Notes under the pieces: model-generated
Seen by the model: only the letters and a program-made list of their open reading frames with translations
What the model was told of the DNA's origin: nothing
Database searches by the model: none
Shown here: in pieces, positions 40,436 through 48,821 of the stretch
How positions within the stretch are numbered: position 1 is the first letter of the stretch
How the letters are laid out: every line of letters begins with the position of its first letter
Assembly (NCBI GenBank): GCA_046328525.1
Contig: JAXLWK010000005.1
Location: 186,001 to 250,000, forward strand
Reading direction: 5' to 3'
Length of the DNA: 64,000 nt
From: JBDHWG01 sp046328525
GTDB lineage: Bacteria > Chloroflexota > Anaerolineae > Epilineales > JAHCIE01
Translations under genes and position numbers: made by a program

Positions 40436-41706
40436 ATCCCACCACCCCGTGGCTGTTCGTAGGCCGGGCGGACGCGGGCGTAGACCTGCTCCCACGTGTA
40501 GCGGGCGAGGACCTTGGCGCGGCCGCGCTGGCCGAGCGCGTCACGCAGCGCCCGGTCGTCGAGCAGCCGCCCCAGGGCCGCCGCGAGCGTGTCCGGCCGG
40601 CCGAACGCCACGAGCAGGCCATCCTGGCCGTCGGCGATGACATCGCTGATGCCCACCACCCGCGCCCCGATGACCGGCTTGCCGTAGGCCCACGCCTCCA
40701 GATAGGCGATGCCGAAGGAGTCGGCGCGCGACGGCAGGCACATGACGCTGGCGGCGGCCAGCAAATCCTGCTTCGCCGCGTCGGCGACGTAGCCCATCAG
40801 GTGAACGCGCGCCCTATCTGCGGGCGACAGAGTGTCGTACAGATGTTGGAACTCATCCTGTACACTGCCGGCGACGACGAGGTGCGCGGGAGAGTCAGCC
40901 GCCCACAGCCGCCGCATCGCCGCCACCACGTCCATCGTCCCCTTGTCGCGGCTCGCCGTCCCCAGGCTCAGCACAAGGGGCGTACCCTGGGCGAGGGCGA
41001 GGCTGTCCCAGGCGCGGCGGGCGTCCCCGCCACCGTACTCCGCCGGGTTGATGCCGACGCCGGCGACGATGATGCGCTCCGGCGCGACGCCGCGCCCGCT
41101 GAGGAACGCGCGCTCTGCCTCGGTCTGGGCGAACACCCACGCGGCGCGGCGGCTCAGCTCGAGCTGGTGCTGCATCGTGTAGTAGCGGCGCACCGAGCCT
41201 GGCCCTGTGTCGGCCATGTGGGTCAGCGGGTAGACGAGCCAGGGCCGCCGCCATCGGGCGGCCCACTCCATCGCGGGCCACAGCAGGGCGTCGTAGGTGA
41301 TGGTCATCCCCGCTGCCACGTCCCAGACCGGCCCGGCGTCGCGCAGGGCTGCCCGCAAGCCTGGCGCCCAGGGCGTGAACTGCCCAACGCGCGGCAGGAC
41401 GGGGGTCATGTCCAGGGGCAGCTCCGAGAGGTGCGACATGGCGCGGCGGACGGCGGGAAACGAGAGCTTTGCCAGGGGCAGGTGGCGCAGGGGGAAGCGG
41501 CGGATCTGGACGCCGTCGTGGATGTCGGCCAGGTGGCTGAAGCGCGCCTTCTTCGGGTCCCAGAAGAGCTGGAAGTCCTCGGCGTCCGTGGTGTAGACCG
41601 TCACCGCGTGGCCGTCGCGCACCAGCCGCCGCGAGATCTCGTGCAGGTGGCGCTCGGCGCCGCCGCCGGCCGGCCAATAGCGCTGAAGGACGTGCAGGAT
41701 GCGCAT
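40432..41706 (-). CDS. family-4 glycosyltransferase
   Basis: 424 residues, GT-B fold. N-terminal 'MRILHVLQRYWPAGGGAERH' and C-terminal donor-binding half 'LVLSLGTASRDKGTMDVVAA', 'GYVADAAKQDLLAAASVMCL', 'PSRADSFGIAYLEAWAYGKP' (E-x7-E). It transfers a sugar from a nucleotide donor to a growing polysaccharide. Last gene of the Wzm/Wzt operon, four bases after the preceding stop. ATG 41706 is set by the protein start; the upstream frame extension is arginine-rich and rejected. Confidence 0.9.
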   Translation of the reverse strand: MRILHVLQRYWPAGGGAERHLHEISRRLVRDGHAVTVYTTDAEDFQLFWDPKKARFSHLADIHDGVQIRRFPLRHLPLAKLSFPAVRRAMSHLSELPLDMTPVLPRVGQFTPWAPGLRAALRDAGPVWDVAAGMTITYDALLWPAMEWAARWRRPWLVYPLTHMADTGPGSVRRYYTMQHQLELSRRAAWVFAQTEAERAFLSGRGVAPERIIVAGVGINPAEYGGGDARRAWDSLALAQGTPLVLSLGTASRDKGTMDVVAAMRRLWAADSPAHLVVAGSVQDEFQHLYDTLSPADRARVHLMGYVADAAKQDLLAAASVMCLPSRADSFGIAYLEAWAYGKPVIGARVVGISDVIADGQDGLLVAFGRPDTLAAALGRLLDDRALRDALGQRGRAKVLARYTWEQVYARVRPAYEQPRGGGM

Positions 41707-41710
41707 GGGA

Positions 41711-43096
41711 TTACGCGAGACGCTCGATGAACTCCACGTAGCCGCGCGCCGACACCGCCGGTGAGTGGGTTGTCTCGACGTAACGCTGGGCGGCGGCGGC
41801 CATGCTCGCGCGCCACGTCGGACTGTCCGCCAGCGCCGCCAGGCTCCGCGCCACATCCTCCGCCGTCGGCGGCGCGGGGACTTTGATAACCGTGTCGTCG
41901 GGCAGCTCGCTGAACCAGCCAATATCGGTGACGATGGCCGGCACGCCGACCGCCATGACGCGCAGCAGGCTGGCCGAGGTCTCGCCGGCCGTTGGGTAGC
42001 GCAGGTTCAGGCACACGTCGGCGTCGGCGATGATCGTGTCGAACTCCGCCAGCGTCGGGGCGAAGCCGCGCACGTCCACCGCGTCAGCGACGCCGGTCTG
42101 ACGGATGAGCCGCTCCAGGTCGAAGCCCGGCTCGACGCTGCCGACCAGGGTGTAGCGGGCGTCGCGGCGCTGCTGGCGGAACACAGCGAAGGCTTCCAGC
42201 GCCGTCTCCAGACCCTTAGCCGGAGTCATGTAGCCGGCGGTGATGACGCGGAAAGGCTGCCGGGCGGCGCTCGGCGTCGGCGGCTTACGGTAGCTCGGCG
42301 TTGTCGCCAGCCCGACGACGGCGCACGGCAGGTCGGGGCGCAGGGCGGCCACCTGGCGGCGCACGTAGTCACTGTGGCAGATGACGCCCTGGCTCAGGTC
42401 GAGGGCGCGCTGCACCAGGGGATAGTCGAACAGGGGCAGCGGCCGCTCGCCGCGCAGCGCCGCCCTCGCGACGGCCATCCCCGTCGGCCCCTCGGCGTAG
42501 CCCACTTCCCAGGGGTAGTCGTCCGGCCGCCCGCCGTCGAGGGTCAACCCGGCGAAGAAGTGGTGCAGCAGGAAGTCATGCAGCACGAGGATGCCGGGGT
42601 AGCGCTGCATCACCGCGAAGATGGCCGCGTGGTAGCCGCGGAAGTTGCCCATGTGGTAGATGGTGGCGTCGTAGGCCCGCGCCGCGCGCCGCGCCGCGTA
42701 CTCCGTCGTCGGAAAGACGGGCAGGCGGTTCACGAACGGATCGGTGGGGGTCACATCGCCGACATAGACATCCACCTCGGCCATGCGCGCCAGGGCGGGC
42801 AGCAGCATCTCGCTGTAGCCCGCGATGCCCGTCGCCTGGGGCGTCAGCGGGCTGAAGTACGCCAGGCGCAGCGGCCCCCCGGCGCCGCCCTCAGGTGTCG
42901 CCCGCGCCAGCCGCGTTTCCAGCGCCGCCACCCGGGCAGTGAGCAGGCTGATCTGGCGCTGGGCGGCCAGCAAGGCGGCTTCGGCCGAGCGCAAGTCGGC
43001 CTCGACGGCCTTGACCTGCGGGTCGGAGGCGGGCGTCGTGGCGTCCCAGGCGGCGCGCAGGCGGCGCAGCCGGTCGCGGATGGGGGAGCCGCTCAC
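41711..43096 (-). CDS. family-4 glycosyltransferase with N-terminal coiled coil
   Basis: 461 residues. Residues ~20-65 form an Ala/Leu/Arg-rich coiled coil; a GT-B fold follows: 'LRLAYFSPLTPQATGIAGYS', 'GILVLHDFLLHHFFAGL', 'PFRVITAGYMTPAKGLETAL', 'VRGFAPTLAEFDTIIADADV', 'CLNLRYPTAGETSASLLRVM'. GTG start overlapping the upstream GT2 stop (GTGA). Both proteins have coiled coils on facing ends, which may let them form a complex (inference). Confidence 0.88.
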   Translation of the reverse strand: MSGSPIRDRLRRLRAAWDATTPASDPQVKAVEADLRSAEAALLAAQRQISLLTARVAALETRLARATPEGGAGGPLRLAYFSPLTPQATGIAGYSEMLLPALARMAEVDVYVGDVTPTDPFVNRLPVFPTTEYAARRAARAYDATIYHMGNFRGYHAAIFAVMQRYPGILVLHDFLLHHFFAGLTLDGGRPDDYPWEVGYAEGPTGMAVARAALRGERPLPLFDYPLVQRALDLSQGVICHSDYVRRQVAALRPDLPCAVVGLATTPSYRKPPTPSAARQPFRVITAGYMTPAKGLETALEAFAVFRQQRRDARYTLVGSVEPGFDLERLIRQTGVADAVDVRGFAPTLAEFDTIIADADVCLNLRYPTAGETSASLLRVMAVGVPAIVTDIGWFSELPDDTVIKVPAPPTAEDVARSLAALADSPTWRASMAAAAQRYVETTHSPAVSARGYVEFIERLA

Positions 43097-44769
43097 AGCG
43101 CGTTCTCCCCTGTCTTCGCCGCTTTATCTCCAGGGAGTGGGGCCGATCTCGGCAAAGCGTCTTCGAGGGCGGCGATGCGGGCCGCCAGGGCCTCGGCCCG
43201 CGCCTTGAGATCGGCGGCGCGCGCGTCGTCCTTGACCATCGCGGCGTCCAGGTCGAAGCGCAGGGCGTCGGCTGCGGTGCGCAGGGCCTCGGCTTCCTCC
43301 GCCAGCCCGGCTATCGCCGCGCCGACGAGCGTCTGCCGCTGAGATAGCTGGGTGAGCGAGGCCGCCTGCTCCTCGATGAGCGCCCGGCTGCGCGCCTGCT
43401 CGGCCGCCATCTCTCGCAGCGCCTCGGCCGCCGCCGCGTTGAAGCGGGTCTGCTGGTCCACGAGTGGCTGGACGTACCACTTTGTGGCTACGGAGTTCCA
43501 CAGCGTGCGCACCCAGACGATGAGCGGGCCGACGACGGGGGCGTGGGAGACGAACGGCTGCGGCCTGAGGGTGGCAAGAGCGGTCACGTCCCTCACCCCT
43601 TCTGGCCGTTTCCCCTCCCCATTCATCTCAGCCGAGGGTTGAGCCACGAGGAAACGGTCAGAACCCGCCCCCTCTCCCAAAATGGGCGAGGGGGGCACGG
43701 CCCCGGTGGCGATGGCGAGGTCGCGGGCGCTCAGGGTCGCCGCCGTGGGCAGGACGATGTGCCGCCAGGCGTCGGGGCCGCCATCGCCGTCGGCGATCTC
43801 GCGCAGCGCCGCCAGCATATCGCGGAGCGCCCAGACGGCGCCGGGGGAGACCGGCGCGTCGCCCCGCCGCGACAGGATCGCATCGAGGTGGGCGTCGGCG
43901 TCGGCGTAGGCCAGGCGCACCGCGTCCAGGTCGAGCCTGGCGGCTGGGTCGTCGCTCACGCGCAGGCCCGCCGTTCGCCGCGCCTCGGCGCGGGCGAAGT
44001 AGCCCAGGATATGCTCAAGGGTGGCGTCCTTGAGCGCCAGGCGCAGGCGGTTGCGGTGATACAGCTCCAGGTAGCGGCGGCCGCCCTTGCCCAGGGTCGT
44101 CGTCTCGAAGTGGATGGCGCGGGCGCGGGGCTGGTAGACGATGCGGCTGCCCAGGGACTTGGCCCGCCAGCAGTAGTCCACCTCCTCGAAGTAGGCCGGG
44201 CTGAACAGGTCGTCGAAGCCGCCTAGCGCATCCCAGACGCTCTTGCGCACCGCGAACACGGCGCCGGTCACGTAGTCTATCGGCGGGCGGCCGTCGGATA
44301 ACAACTCCGCGTCCCATGCCCCCCCATCCGCCTCACCATAGCCGTAGTGCTGGGCAAGGAACAGCGGCCATTGCAGATAGCCGCCGGCGTGCTGGAGCGT
44401 CTGCTCGTCGGCGTAGAGCAGCTTCGCGCCGACGACGGCCACGTCCGGCGCGTCGAACGTCTCGACGAGGGCGGCCAGGCAGCCGGGCAGGAGGCGCAGG
44501 TCCTGGTTGAGGAGGATGACGACCGGCGACGACAACGCGGCGGCGGCCATGGTGTAGCCCTGGGCGACGCCGACGTTGGTGTCGTTGCGGATCAGGCGCA
44601 CGGTGGGGTAGGTCTCGGCGACGAAATCGGCCGAGCCGTCGGTGGAGGCGTTGTCTACGACGACGACCTCGGCCGGCGGCGGCTCCTGGGCCAGGACGGA
44701 CGCCAGGCAGGTGTCGAGGAACGCGCGGCCATTGTAGGCGAGAAGTCCAACGGAGTAGTCGGCGCTCAT
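43093..44769 (-). CDS. family-2 glycosyltransferase carrying a repeat-derived insert
   Basis: 558 residues. Residues 1-~290 are a rhamnosyltransferase-like GT2 ('VGLLAYNGRAFLDTCLASVL', 'VVVVDNASTDGSADFVAETY', 'VILLNQDLRLLPGCLAALV', 'FSPAYFEEVDYCWRAKSLGS'). Residues ~361-397 ('PPSPILGEGAGSDRFLVAQP' onward) are translated from dispersed repeat R2, in frame and stop-free. The C-terminal ~110 residues are a long Ala/Glu coiled coil. Nine bases separate it from wzt. Confidence 0.88.
   Translation of the reverse strand: MSADYSVGLLAYNGRAFLDTCLASVLAQEPPPAEVVVVDNASTDGSADFVAETYPTVRLIRNDTNVGVAQGYTMAAAALSSPVVILLNQDLRLLPGCLAALVETFDAPDVAVVGAKLLYADEQTLQHAGGYLQWPLFLAQHYGYGEADGGAWDAELLSDGRPPIDYVTGAVFAVRKSVWDALGGFDDLFSPAYFEEVDYCWRAKSLGSRIVYQPRARAIHFETTTLGKGGRRYLELYHRNRLRLALKDATLEHILGYFARAEARRTAGLRVSDDPAARLDLDAVRLAYADADAHLDAILSRRGDAPVSPGAVWALRDMLAALREIADGDGGPDAWRHIVLPTAATLSARDLAIATGAVPPSPILGEGAGSDRFLVAQPSAEMNGEGKRPEGVRDVTALATLRPQPFVSHAPVVGPLIVWVRTLWNSVATKWYVQPLVDQQTRFNAAAAEALREMAAEQARSRALIEEQAASLTQLSQRQTLVGAAIAGLAEEAEALRTAADALRFDLDAAMVKDDARAADLKARAEALAARIAALEDALPRSAPLPGDKAAKTGENAL
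43591..43695. repeat. R2 element, copy 1, inside a glycosyltransferase gene
   Basis: Core arms TTCTGGCCGTTTCCCC (43600-43615) and GAGGAAACGGTCAGAA (43648-43663, two mismatches to perfect pairing), followed by a CCCTCTCCCAAAATGGGCGA block. In frame, about 105 bp = 35 codons. Confidence 0.75.
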
Positions 44770-44778
44770 AGTGGTCTG

Positions 44779-46215
44779 TCAGCGCAGGCGGTCGGCCTTG
44801 AGCGGTGTGGATGGCATGGTATCCTGCGGTTCGCCCGACGTGTGCGCCCACCGCGCCGGGATGACGACGACGCCGTAGCGTTCGGGCGCGCCGGGGCGCA
44901 CGCGGAACACGAACGCCTTGTCGTGGTGGTCATAGGCCGTCGTCTCCCAGAAGTCGTAGATGGCGGCGGTGAAGACGTAGGTTCCGGCGATCAGGGGCAG
45001 GTCGTCCACGATGTAGTCTACCCAGCCCTGGCCGTCCAGGACGGGGATGTCGAAGTCGGACGTAACCGTGTTCGGCCCGGTGACGTGGGCGCCGTCCTCG
45101 GCGTGGATGGCGATGCCGATCATGGGATGCGGGAGGGGCTGGTGCGCGTCGTAGTGGATGCGCGCCGTGAAGCGGCCGCCCGTGTCGAACGCCTGGGCCG
45201 GCTTCCCCGCGCCGTCCAGGAACTCGACGCCGGTAATCTCGACATCGTAGGTTCCCCAGCGCGTCGCGTCCGGGTGGCGCAGGGCGCTCGGCACGACGAC
45301 CCTGCTCGTCGGCTGGCGCTCGGGCATGGGCGCGGCCGGCAGGGGCGCCGCCGGCTCAGGCGCGGGCGCAGCCTCGGGCGCAGGCGCAGCGCTGGCCTCC
45401 GCCGCCGCCCGCTCTGCCTCCATCTCCGCCTCTTCCTCGGCCTCCTCGATCATGTCGTCCATCTGGTGCTGGGCGATCCAGTCCAGGTAGGCGGCGATGA
45501 CGCGGCTCGGCGGGCCTTCCATGCGGATGCGGCTGTTCTGGAGCCAGAAGACGCGGTTGCAGAGCTTGCGCACCGAGTCCAGGTCATGGGAGACGATGAT
45601 GATCGTCACGCCGCGCTTCTTGAGGTCCAGGATGCGGTGCATGCACTTGGCCTGGAACGCGGCGTCGCCGACCGCGAGCACCTCGTCCACGAGCAGGATG
45701 TCCGGCTCGGCGTGGATGGCGACGGCGAAGCCGAGGCGCATGTACATGCCGGACGAGTAGTGCTTTACCGGCATGTCAATGAAGTCCTCTAGCTCGGCGA
45801 ACTTGACGATGTGGGGGTAGAGGTGGTCAATGGTGCGCCGGTCGAGGCCCAGAATGGAGCCGTTCAGGTAGACGTTCTCGCGGCCGGTCAGGTCGGGGTG
45901 GAAGCCGGCGCCCAGCTCCAGCAGCGCCGAGATGCGCCCGTCCACGATGACGTCGCCCGCCGTCGGCGTCAGGATGCCGTTGATGAGCTTGAGCAGGCTG
46001 CTCTTTCCGGCGCCGTTCGTGCCGACAAAGGCGACGGCCTCGCCGCGCCCGACGCTGAAGCTCACATCGCGCAGCGCCCAGAACTCCTCCCGGTCGTCGC
46101 TCGGCCGGAAGCGCCGCACGAGCCACTCCTGGAAGGAGCGCGGGCGGTCGTGGTGCAGGATGAAGCGCTTCGAGACGTGGTCGAAGACGACGGCGGGCGC
46201 GGCGGAGGACATCAC
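44779..46215 (-). CDS. wzt: polysaccharide ABC exporter ATPase with C-terminal cargo-binding domain
   Basis: 478 residues. ABC ATPase 1-~250: Walker A 'GTNGAGKSS' (65-73), 'YLNGSILGLDRRTID', signature 'HYSSGMYMRLGFAVA', Walker B 'PDILLVDEVLAVGD'. A Glu/Ala linker (~270-315) leads to a Wzt_C-like beta domain (~330-478, 'YDVEITGVEFLDGAGKPAQA', 'GIAIHAEDGAHVTGP', 'GTYVFTAAIYDFWE'), which in O9a-type systems reads the finished glycan end. GTG 46215 or ATG 46212; the RBS is weak, and two hairpins lie in the 124-bp gap after wzm. Confidence 0.93.
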   Translation of the reverse strand: MMSSAAPAVVFDHVSKRFILHHDRPRSFQEWLVRRFRPSDDREEFWALRDVSFSVGRGEAVAFVGTNGAGKSSLLKLINGILTPTAGDVIVDGRISALLELGAGFHPDLTGRENVYLNGSILGLDRRTIDHLYPHIVKFAELEDFIDMPVKHYSSGMYMRLGFAVAIHAEPDILLVDEVLAVGDAAFQAKCMHRILDLKKRGVTIIIVSHDLDSVRKLCNRVFWLQNSRIRMEGPPSRVIAAYLDWIAQHQMDDMIEEAEEEAEMEAERAAAEASAAPAPEAAPAPEPAAPLPAAPMPERQPTSRVVVPSALRHPDATRWGTYDVEITGVEFLDGAGKPAQAFDTGGRFTARIHYDAHQPLPHPMIGIAIHAEDGAHVTGPNTVTSDFDIPVLDGQGWVDYIVDDLPLIAGTYVFTAAIYDFWETTAYDHHDKAFVFRVRPGAPERYGVVVIPARWAHTSGEPQDTMPSTPLKADRLR

Positions 46216-46227
46216 GCCGTCACCCGC

Positions 46228-46275
46228 TCAGGCGGTGGTAGAGACGCGGTATACCGCGTCTCTACCACCGCCTGA
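46228..46275. repeat. 48-bp perfect palindrome between wzm and wzt
   Basis: Two 24-base halves (46228-46251 and 46252-46275) are exact reverse complements with no loop; the centre is GCGGTATACCGC and the arms read TCAGGCGGTGGTAGAGACGC. It lies 12 bases upstream of wzt and could cap the 3' end of a wzm message or block read-through. Confidence 0.85.
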
Positions 46276-46280
46276 TGGCG

Positions 46281-46304
46281 GCGCTGGATAGCCATATCCA
46301 GCGC
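46281..46304. other. second hairpin between wzm and wzt
   Basis: Perfect 10-bp arms GCGCTGGATA and TATCCAGCGC around GCCA. With the 48-bp palindrome it makes a double stem-loop in the wzm-wzt intercistronic RNA. No T-tract. Confidence 0.7.
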
Positions 46305-46339
46305 GAGCACAATCGAGGCGACCACCGGGTAGTGAACCA

Positions 46340-47182
46340 CTAGATCTCCTCCCCGAAGCGCGACGCCACACTGGTGAAGAACCAGTAGCCGCAGATCAGG
46401 ATGACCAGCGAGGTGACGGCGGTGCGGATGAGGAAGTCAAACGCGGGCGGGCTGCCCCAGTACAGGATGACGCGGTAGTTGGCGATGATGGACGCCATCG
46501 GGTTGAGGATGAACGCGGCGCGGCGCACGTCCACGTCATGCCCCATGATCATCTTGCTCTCGGGCAGCACCATGATGTCGTAGACGACCGGCGTCAGGAA
46601 GAACCACGCCTGGAGCAGCACCTCCATGATGACGCCCGTGTCGCGGAAGAAGACATTCAGGGCCGCGAGGAACAGGGCGATGCCGAGGGTGAAGATCAGC
46701 TGGACGAGCATGACCACCGGCAGCAGCAATATCCACACCGTGAACGGGACCTGGAACACCAGCATCATGGCGAACAGGGCGGGCAGCGCCAGCAGGAAGT
46801 TCACGCCCTGGGCGAGGACGACGGACAGCGGCAGCGCTTCGCGCGGGAAGTAGACCTTCTTGACCAGGTTGGAGTTGCCGATGACACTGGTGAGGCCACC
46901 GCTGATGGAGCCGGAGAACCAGTTCCACGGCAGGAGGGCGCACAGCACGAACACCGGATACTTCGGCACATTGTTCGGCAGCATGACCGTGAACACGACG
47001 GTGAACACGATCATCATGAGCAGCGGGTTCAGCAGTGACCACAAGAAGCCCAGGACGGAGTTCTTGTAGCGCGCCTTCAGGTCGCGGATGACGAGGTTGC
47101 GCACCAACTCGCGGTAGCGCACCAGCTCGCCGACGCGCTTGTCGAGGCGGGGCCGCCGCGCGCGGTTGACCATCACACTCAT
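46340..47182 (-). CDS. wzm: polysaccharide ABC exporter permease
   Basis: 280 residues, ABC-2 type, six TMs. 'LVRNLVIRDLKARYKNSVLG' and 'FLWSLLNPLLMMIVFTVVFT' at the N-terminus, 'NLVKKVYFPREALPLSVVLA', 'ALNVFFRDTGVIMEVLLQAW' and 'NPMASIIANYRVILYW' later are hallmarks of Wzm/KpsM/RfbA-type permeases. With Wzt it exports a lipid-linked polysaccharide across the membrane. ATG overlaps the upstream glycosyltransferase stop by four bases; GGGAGG just upstream. Confidence 0.95.
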   Translation of the reverse strand: MSVMVNRARRPRLDKRVGELVRYRELVRNLVIRDLKARYKNSVLGFLWSLLNPLLMMIVFTVVFTVMLPNNVPKYPVFVLCALLPWNWFSGSISGGLTSVIGNSNLVKKVYFPREALPLSVVLAQGVNFLLALPALFAMMLVFQVPFTVWILLLPVVMLVQLIFTLGIALFLAALNVFFRDTGVIMEVLLQAWFFLTPVVYDIMVLPESKMIMGHDVDVRRAAFILNPMASIIANYRVILYWGSPPAFDFLIRTAVTSLVILICGYWFFTSVASRFGEEI

Positions 47183-48573
47183 CGCGCCTCCCTGTCCGTC
47201 ACCCCTTCTGGCCGTTTCCCCCCCGCATCCATTTCAGCGGGGGGCTGAGGCACGGGGAAACGGCCAGAACCCGGCCCCTCGCCCATATTGGGAGAGGGGG
47301 GAAGCCCGATGCCCTCTCTCCCATATTGGGAGAGGGGGGAAGAGCTTTCTTGCCCCGGCTGACCCTGGGGCCGGGGGAGCTGGCCTCTGCGCGCCAGCAC
47401 CTCCTCGTACACGTCCACCAGGGCGCGACCCACGTCTGCCCAGGGAAAGGCGCGCAGGACGTGCGCCCGCAGGCGCTCGCCGACATCGGCCCGCTGCGGG
47501 TCGTCGAGCAGGCGGACGAGGGCCGTCGTCAGGGCCACGATGTTGCCGGCCGGGGCATACACGCCCAGGCTCGACAGGTACTCCCGCGCCACCAGGGTAT
47601 CGAAGGCGACCGTAGGCAGCGCCATGGACATGTACGTCAGCAGCTTACCCGCGCCCTCCGTCTGGGAGAGCTTGGGCGCGACGGCGACATCGCCGAGCGC
47701 CAGCATGCGCGGGCTGTCCTCGTAGGCGACGCGGCCGGTGAACGTCACCCGGCCCTTGAGGCCGAGCGCGTGCGCCATGTCCCGATAGCGCTCGACGTTG
47801 GGGTAGCCCATGACCAGGAAGTGGGCGTTGGGGCGGACGGCGCAGATCGCGGCGGCGGCGCGCAAGAGGTGGTCCACGCCCTGGTAGTGGGCCAGCAGGC
47901 CGAGGTAGACCACGACGTCGGCGTCCGGCGGGATGCCCCACTGCGCCCGCAGCGCCGCGCGCTCGTCGGGTGGCAGGAGGCCGGGGCGGAACATGTGCGG
48001 GTTGACCACGTCGGGGATGGGGCGGGCGTGGCGGCCGGGCGTTGCGGCGTTGTATTGCAGCGCGCCGCGCTCCGTGCTCGTCACGACGGCGTCGGGCAGG
48101 CGGTTGATGGCGCTCTCCACCTGGCGGAAGAACCACTCGCGCTTGCCGCCGGGCCGCAGGAAGTGATGGTCCAGCATCTCGGCGGTCATCGAGCCTTGGA
48201 AGTCGAACACCAGCGGCGCGCCGCCGGCCAGCGTCCACGGGAAGCCGAGCAGCGCGCCCTCGTGCAGGTGGCCGTGGACGACGTGCGGGCGGAAGCGCCG
48301 CGCCACGTTCAGCACCGTCGGCGCGAGGTAGGCGTCGAAGGCGAACTTGTGGCGCGAGGAGCCAACCTCGTAGCTGGCGTGGTACGGCAGCGGCGGCGTG
48401 CGGTGGATGGCTAGGTCGGGCAGGTCGCGGCCGCGCGCGTAGGTCACGATGGCGATCTCGTGGCCGAGGGACTGGAGGACGCGCGCCTCTTCCAGGATGC
48501 GGACGTGGCAGCCGTAGTCGGCGAAGAAGCTCGTCGGGGCCACCATCAGGATACGGTAGTGAGACTGGGGCAT
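47179..48573 (-). CDS. family-4 glycosyltransferase with repeat-derived C-terminal tail
   Basis: 464 residues. GT-B fold: 'YRILMVAPTSFFADYGCHVR', 'VVHGHLHEGALLGFPW', 'DVVVYLGLLAHYQGVDHLLR', 'GRVAYEDSPRMLALGDVAVA', 'PKLSQTEGAGKLLTYMSMAL'. Residues ~410-464 ('SSPLSQYGREGIGLPPSPNM' onward) are read from two adjoining R2 repeat pieces and are not part of the fold. ATG 48573 is chosen from the fold start. It overlaps wzm by four bases, so the repeat lies immediately before the wzm translation signal. Confidence 0.9.
   Translation of the reverse strand: MPQSHYRILMVAPTSFFADYGCHVRILEEARVLQSLGHEIAIVTYARGRDLPDLAIHRTPPLPYHASYEVGSSRHKFAFDAYLAPTVLNVARRFRPHVVHGHLHEGALLGFPWTLAGGAPLVFDFQGSMTAEMLDHHFLRPGGKREWFFRQVESAINRLPDAVVTSTERGALQYNAATPGRHARPIPDVVNPHMFRPGLLPPDERAALRAQWGIPPDADVVVYLGLLAHYQGVDHLLRAAAAICAVRPNAHFLVMGYPNVERYRDMAHALGLKGRVTFTGRVAYEDSPRMLALGDVAVAPKLSQTEGAGKLLTYMSMALPTVAFDTLVAREYLSSLGVYAPAGNIVALTTALVRLLDDPQRADVGERLRAHVLRAFPWADVGRALVDVYEEVLARRGQLPRPQGQPGQESSSPLSQYGREGIGLPPSPNMGEGPGSGRFPVPQPPAEMDAGGKRPEGVTDREAR
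47199..47340. repeat. R2 element, copy 2, at the 3' end of a glycosyltransferase gene
   Basis: Core arms TTCTGGCCGTTTCCCC (47206-47221) and GGGGAAACGGCCAGAA (47254-47269) pair perfectly; then two CTCTCCCATATTGGGAGAGG-type hairpins (to ~47340). The whole unit is translated on the minus strand. Confidence 0.8.
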
Positions 48574-48578
48574 GGGAC

Positions 48579-48821
48579 TCAGCGTTTCTCGCACAGGGCG
48601 ACCTTCTGGTCGCGGGGCAGACGCCGCAGCGCTGCCTCTCGCCGCAGGGCCGCCGAGCGGTCCGCGGCCGGCTCCCAGTAGACCAGACGCACCGGGCGGC
48701 GCGAGCGGGTGTACCGCGCGCCCGTCCCGTTGTTGTGCGCCTGCACACGCCCTGCCAGGTCTGTGGTCCAGCCGGTGTAGAGCGTGCCGTCGCGACATTC
48801 CACCATGTACACGTACACCAT
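48579..48821 (-). CDS. GIY-YIG family nuclease-like protein (UPF0213 type)
   Basis: 80 residues. 'VYVYMVECRDGTLYTGWTTD' holds the GIY-YIG-like strands (V-Y...Y-T-G), followed by 'LAGRVQAHNNGTGARYTRSR' and 'RPVRLVYWEPAADRSAALRR', the usual short family. The E of the nuclease centre is in 'YWEP' or 'RREAAL'. Function of these stand-alone proteins is unknown. The ATG overlaps the TGA of the TyrA-like gene (TGATG), so it is coupled into the polysaccharide operon. Confidence 0.85.
   Translation of the reverse strand: MVYVYMVECRDGTLYTGWTTDLAGRVQAHNNGTGARYTRSRRPVRLVYWEPAADRSAALRREAALRRLPRDQKVALCEKR

Noticed and set aside
41707..41922. 72-codon N-terminal extension of a glycosyltransferase
   Set aside because: Arg-rich and fully inside the upstream gene; the GT-B fold begins at MRILHVL.
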